NCBI GenBank assembly: GCA_029880425.1
Contig: JAOUOK010000024.1
Location: forward strand, 1-10,327
Direction: 5' to 3'
DNA length: 10,327 nucleotides
Origin: Gammaproteobacteria bacterium
Lineage (GTDB): Bacteria; Pseudomonadota; Gammaproteobacteria; UBA6429; Thiohalophilaceae
Both the position numbers and the translations under genes were made by a program. Positions 5,985-10,327 of this stretch are shown here, piece by piece. The notes under the pieces were generated by a model. That model worked only from the letters and a program-made list of their open reading frames with translations, made no database searches and was not told the origin of the DNA. Numbering within the stretch: position 1 is the stretch's first letter; each line of letters begins with the position of its first letter.

Positions 5985-8621
5985 TTAAAAAATATCTTCA
6001 GTTATATCAGCTGATGGGGTTTCAGTCGAAGTACCTGTTTGCTCACTATCAATATTTTCAGTTTGCTCAGTCGGCACCTGGTCTGCCAGGAAAAATTCAA
6101 ATATTGCATCTTGGGTTGCTGGGTTCGCCAACTTACCTGTTTTTGGATCGATACGGACTGATACTAGACCTGGCGGTTGCTCAAGCTGCTTTTCTTCAAC
6201 GCCATTTAATGCTGCCCGCATATAGTCTATCCACATGGGTAATGCTGCCTGAGCACCTGTTTCCCTATCACCAAGTGGACGCGGATTATCGAAACCAACC
6301 CAGGCAATGGTTGCTAAATCTGTATTAAAACCGGTAAACCAGGCATCACGTTGATCATTCGTCGTACCTGTTTTACCTGCCAGGTCTTTACGCCCGATAG
6401 ACAGTGCACGCCGACCAGTACCATGGTTTACAACGTCCCGCATCATGGTATTAATTAAAAATGCTGTTTGTGGTGATAATATTTGTTGTGCCAGTTTCAA
6501 TTGTGGTGGACCTTGCTGCACTTGTAAGCGTTCTTCTTCATTCATGCCCGTTAAGAAAGATTCACTCAAATCAGGCAGGGAACTGGCTGCCACTTCTTTT
6601 TTCTTACTCTCTTTAATGCTATTTTCCTGGCTATTTTCAGCCTCACTGTCTGCAGCAGTCTCTTCTTTTCGGCATGCCCGACATACCTGCTCTGGCTGGG
6701 CCATGAAAACAATTTTATCTTTTGCGTTTACAATATAGTCAATAAAATACGGTTTCACACGGTAGCCGCCATTTGCAAATACAGCATAACCATTGGCTAA
6801 ATCAAATGGGGTTAATGAACCACTTCCTAGTGCCAGTGATAAATCTCGTGGCATCATTTTTCGGGTAAATCCAAACTGCTTAATATAGCGAATGGCATAA
6901 CCAATACCAATGTCTCTTAATAACCTGATTGATACCAAGTTACGTGACTTAATCAATGCCTCTCGTAAACGCGTGTCACCATAAAACTTACCACTGTAAT
7001 TTTCGGGTCGCCAGGTATCCTCCAAGCCAGGTGCATCAAAGACAACCGGTGCATCGGCAATAATACTTGCAGCGGTGTATCCCTTATCTAATGCAGCGGT
7101 ATAAATAAATGGTTTAAAACTTGAACCCGGTTGACGTTGTGCCTGGATAGCACGGTTGAATTTACTTTCGTAATAATCATAGCCACCATTTAAGGCTTCA
7201 ATCGCCCCATCTTCAGGGGATAACGAAACAAGTGCGCCTCCAACCGTGGGTTTTTGCGCTAACCAGCTACAACCCGCTTTTTCAGAAGGAACTGTGTAAA
7301 TAATGTCACCTTCTTTCAAACGCTCATGTGCTGAAGCTAGCTTTGCTTCAACAGTATTATCATCCACATAGGTTCTTGCCCATTCAATATGTTCCCAGGG
7401 AAGGTAAACCACTTTATTTTCTGCTGTATAGGCATACGCTTCTTTTTCATTGACCTGGAACACAAGTGAAGGAATTAAATCACCAAAGGTAGGTAACTTA
7501 TTTAATTCTTTTCGCCAAATCGCATACTCATCCAGTTCCAGAGGCACTACTTTAGTCGCAGCTGAAATTTCACTGAACTCATTCTCAGGAATTTCATCTT
7601 TTTCATTCTTTTGACTGTCATCAATCGCATTTAAGTCAAGAAACCCGAGGTGACCACGATAACCATGTCGACGATCATACGCTAACAATGCATTACGCAA
7701 GGCTTTATTGGCAGCATGCTGACGATCAGCATTAACCGTGGTGTATACGCTATAGCCACCGGTATACGCTTCCGTCCCGTAGCGAGCAACAACTTCATTT
7801 CTGACCATTTCTGCAATATATGGTGCTTCAAGCTCAATATCCTGGCCATGCACTTTTGCTAAATCAGGTGCAGCAAGTGCTTTTTGATAAGTATCTTCAT
7901 CAATAAAATCTAAAACACGCATACGCCCGAGCACGTAGTTACGTCTTATTAATGCCCGCTGCGGATTATTGATGGGATTATAACTAGAGGGTGCTTTTGG
8001 TAAGCCTGCAACCATGGCAAATTCAGCAATGCTTAAGTTACTAATTTCCTTGCCATAGTAAACCTGTGATGCAGCTGAGAAACCATAAGCGCGTTTTCCA
8101 AGGTATATCTTATTTAAATAGAGAGAAAGAATTTCTTCTTTTGTCAAAAATCCTTCTATTTTAAAGGCCAGAAAAATTTCATTAAGTTTACGTAAATACG
8201 TTTTTTCACGGCTAAGGAAAAAGTTCCTCGCCACCTGCATGGTAATGGTACTACCACCCTGGCCTTTTTTGCCTGTCCGCACCAAGTGAACCACGGCACG
8301 CAAGATTCCCTGGTAATCCACTCCGGGATGTTCAAAAAAGCGATCATCTTCTGCTGCTAAAACGGCATTTATAAGATGTTGAGGAAATTCTTCATATTTA
8401 AGTGGTGCACGCTTCATTTCACCAAATTCGGCAATCAATTCACCACTTTTGGCATAAACACGTAATGGCACCTGTAACTGAACATCTTTTAAGGCATCGA
8501 TACTGGGTAAGCGAGGATAAAGGTAGAGATATGCACCACCAATGAATAAACCCGCAGATACCCCCCCAAGTAAGACCAATATTCCGAGAGCTTTAAACGC
8601 CTTCTTATAAATTAACTTCAT
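5985..8621 (-). CDS. mrcA: Penicillin-binding protein 1A (bifunctional peptidoglycan synthase)
   Basis: An 878-residue class A PBP (ponA in Pseudomonas) that polymerises and cross-links peptidoglycan in the periplasm, anchored by one N-terminal membrane helix (about 10-35). Transglycosylase motifs: EDDRFFEHPG (91-100, catalytic E91), GGSTITMQ (122-129) and the LTKEEILSLYLNKIYLG block. An OB-like insert typical of PBP1a spans roughly 315-445. Transpeptidase motifs: SSFK (500-503, acylated S500), SRN (559-561) and KTGTT (750-754). A charged linker (about 645-705), beginning with C647-x-x-C650, separates the last two; E. coli PBP1a also has a CxxC there. The C-terminal tail (850-878) is acidic and T/S-rich. 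ATG 8621 is chosen because the product begins MKLIYKK like homologues and GGA lies close upstream; an in-frame GTG at 8630 would add three residues. It probably forms an operon with the following 201-residue gene. Confidence 0.96.
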   Translation of the reverse strand: MKLIYKKAFKALGILVLLGGVSAGLFIGGAYLYLYPRLPSIDALKDVQLQVPLRVYAKSGELIAEFGEMKRAPLKYEEFPQHLINAVLAAEDDRFFEHPGVDYQGILRAVVHLVRTGKKGQGGSTITMQVARNFFLSREKTYLRKLNEIFLAFKIEGFLTKEEILSLYLNKIYLGKRAYGFSAASQVYYGKEISNLSIAEFAMVAGLPKAPSSYNPINNPQRALIRRNYVLGRMRVLDFIDEDTYQKALAAPDLAKVHGQDIELEAPYIAEMVRNEVVARYGTEAYTGGYSVYTTVNADRQHAANKALRNALLAYDRRHGYRGHLGFLDLNAIDDSQKNEKDEIPENEFSEISAATKVVPLELDEYAIWRKELNKLPTFGDLIPSLVFQVNEKEAYAYTAENKVVYLPWEHIEWARTYVDDNTVEAKLASAHERLKEGDIIYTVPSEKAGCSWLAQKPTVGGALVSLSPEDGAIEALNGGYDYYESKFNRAIQAQRQPGSSFKPFIYTAALDKGYTAASIIADAPVVFDAPGLEDTWRPENYSGKFYGDTRLREALIKSRNLVSIRLLRDIGIGYAIRYIKQFGFTRKMMPRDLSLALGSGSLTPFDLANGYAVFANGGYRVKPYFIDYIVNAKDKIVFMAQPEQVCRACRKEETAADSEAENSQENSIKESKKKEVAASSLPDLSESFLTGMNEEERLQVQQGPPQLKLAQQILSPQTAFLINTMMRDVVNHGTGRRALSIGRKDLAGKTGTTNDQRDAWFTGFNTDLATIAWVGFDNPRPLGDRETGAQAALPMWIDYMRAALNGVEEKQLEQPPGLVSVRIDPKTGKLANPATQDAIFEFFLADQVPTEQTENIDSEQTGTSTETPSADITEDIF

Positions 8622-8665
8622 ATTTTCCACATTATATTAAATTTGTGCCAAAAAATACCGATACA

Positions 8666-8695
8666 TTCACACAAGCCGGAAGTATATGAGGTCAA
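8666..8695 (-). promoter_or_regulatory. Candidate ponA promoter
   Basis: On the - strand, TTGACC (8695 to 8690) is followed after 18 nt by TGTGAA (8671 to 8666). The spacer includes CTTCCGGCTTG, which resembles the E. coli lac promoter spacer, probably by chance. The -35 is good (5 of 6) and the -10 weak (3 of 6). The leader would be about 40 nt. Confidence 0.35.
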
Positions 8696-8743
8696 CGAAA
8701 AGCTGTCACGCCTATTTGTATTTTTTCATTAGATGTCCTATAG

Positions 8744-8773
8744 TTGACTCAACAACCTAAAGTATTATATAAA
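8744..8773 (+). promoter_or_regulatory. Sigma-70-type promoter of the pilM operon
   Basis: TTGACT (8744-8749, 5 of 6), 18 nt, then TATAAA (8768-8773, 5 of 6). This is the best promoter match in the window. Transcription would start near 8780, leaving a leader of about 94 nt before pilM. The -35 lies in a TTGACTCAA palindrome (8744-8752), so a dimeric repressor or activator could bind across it. Confidence 0.6.
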
Positions 8774-8788
8774 TAGTAACCGTAAGCG

Positions 8789-8816
8789 CATGCAAAATAA
8801 CGAAAAATACATGCAA
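8789..8816 (+). repeat. Direct repeat CATGCAA in the pilM leader
   Basis: CATGCAA occurs at 8789-8795 and again at 8810-8816, with starts 21 bp apart, that is two turns of DNA on the same face. The pair lies just downstream of the predicted pilM transcription start, a position suited to a repressor or to an RNA-level site. Function unknown; chance is possible in this AT-rich stretch. Confidence 0.35.
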
Positions 8817-8864
8817 CTTAAGAAATAGGTTTAAATAATAATTAAGCATTAAAGCAGGCATTGA

Positions 8865-9943
<1,079 letters not shown>

Positions 9944-9944
<1 letters not shown>

Positions 9945-10327
9945 TGGCTCGTATTAATTTACTTCCATGGCGTGAAGAGCGGCGTAAAGAGCAACTCCGC
10001 CAATTCCTGACTATGTTGGGCTTAACTGTCATTCTTATGATACTGATAATTCTGGCCGTGCATTTACAATACAACCGTATGATCAGTGCACAGCAAGCAC
10101 GTAATAATTTTCTGAAAAAAGAAATTACCGCGGTCGAAAAACAAATTCGTGAAATCAATAATATTGCCAAGGAAAAGAAACGCTTACTTGCCCGTATGGA
10201 AGTCATTCAACAGTTGCAACGAAACCGACCAGGTATCGTGCATTTATTTGAAGAAATGGTAAAAGTCATTCCTGAAGGTGCGCACATAAATAGCCTGAAA
10301 CAAGCTGGCAATAATTTGATTATTAAT
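9944..10327 (+). CDS. pilN: Type IV pilus assembly protein PilN, N-terminal 128 residues (cut by window edge)
   Basis: An inner-membrane protein of the pilus alignment complex, incomplete at the right edge. It begins MARINLLPWREERRKEQLRQ, nearly the same as Pseudomonas PilN; the INLLP segment is the known PilM-binding tail. A single membrane helix follows (about 21-42, MLGLTVILMILIILAVHL), then a periplasmic coiled-coil stretch (about 47-95, rich in K, E, Q and R) and the start of the globular domain (RPGIVHLFEEMVKVIPEG, 95-112). PilN pairs with PilO in the periplasm; pilO, pilP and pilQ are expected beyond the edge. AGGAG (9930-9934), inside the end of pilM, lies 9 nt before the ATG, and the ATG shares one base with the pilM stop. 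Confidence 0.96.

Noticed and set aside
6520..6690. Charged low-complexity linker and CxxC in PBP1a as a possible novel insertion
   Set aside because: E. coli PBP1a has a variable linker with a CxxC at the same place between SxN and KTG, so it is a normal feature of the family.
6445..6738. 97-codon + strand ORF opposite ponA
   Set aside because: It is antisense to the charged linker of PBP1a, where the low-complexity codons leave an open frame by chance; no ribosome binding site or family match.

Overview
The window reads as ordinary chromosome of a low-GC gammaproteobacterium that makes type IV pili. Every complete gene but one belongs to a recognisable conserved family, and the proteins look closest to Escherichia coli and Pseudomonas homologues: TrxA, Rho and L31 are nearly E. 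coli-like, and PilM and PilN are nearly Pseudomonas-like. I see no insertion sequence, phage gene, CRISPR array, tRNA or rRNA. The species cannot be named from this window.

Left block (1-2260): the 5' end of rhlB (DEAD-box RNA helicase) points left, diverging from trxA (thioredoxin 1), which is followed by a strong intrinsic terminator and then rho (transcription terminator). This is the rhlB/trxA/rho order known from E. coli. The rho leader is rich in C and poor in G, as expected if Rho regulates its own message.

Middle block (2260-5343): a small DUF3135-type protein, rpmE (zinc-binding form of ribosomal protein L31), an exported thermonuclease-family protein and a single-domain NADP-type malic enzyme, all on the + strand. 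The perfect intrinsic terminator behind rpmE lies inside the start of the nuclease coding region, which is the most unusual regulatory arrangement here.

Right block (5363-10327): on the - strand, ponA/mrcA (bifunctional penicillin-binding protein 1A) is followed 16 nt later by a 201-residue protein with a nucleotidyltransferase-like but apparently catalytically degenerate motif. Diverging from ponA is the start of the pilMNOPQ operon (pilM complete, pilN cut by the window end), encoding the inner-membrane alignment complex of the type IV pilus. The order rpmE, nuclease, malic enzyme, ponA, pilM, pilN is the one I know from Pseudomonas, with priA missing upstream of rpmE and the 201-residue gene added after ponA.

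The genes act in RNA turnover and termination (rhlB, rho), redox (trxA), translation (rpmE), central carbon and NADPH supply (malic enzyme), peptidoglycan synthesis (ponA) and pilus assembly through the peptidoglycan (pilM, pilN). I find no evidence for a wholly new system. The points most worth checking are the terminator inside the nuclease gene, the degenerate nucleotidyltransferase-like partner of PBP1a, a possibly leaderless rhlB message, and regulatory structures in the rho and rpmE leaders.
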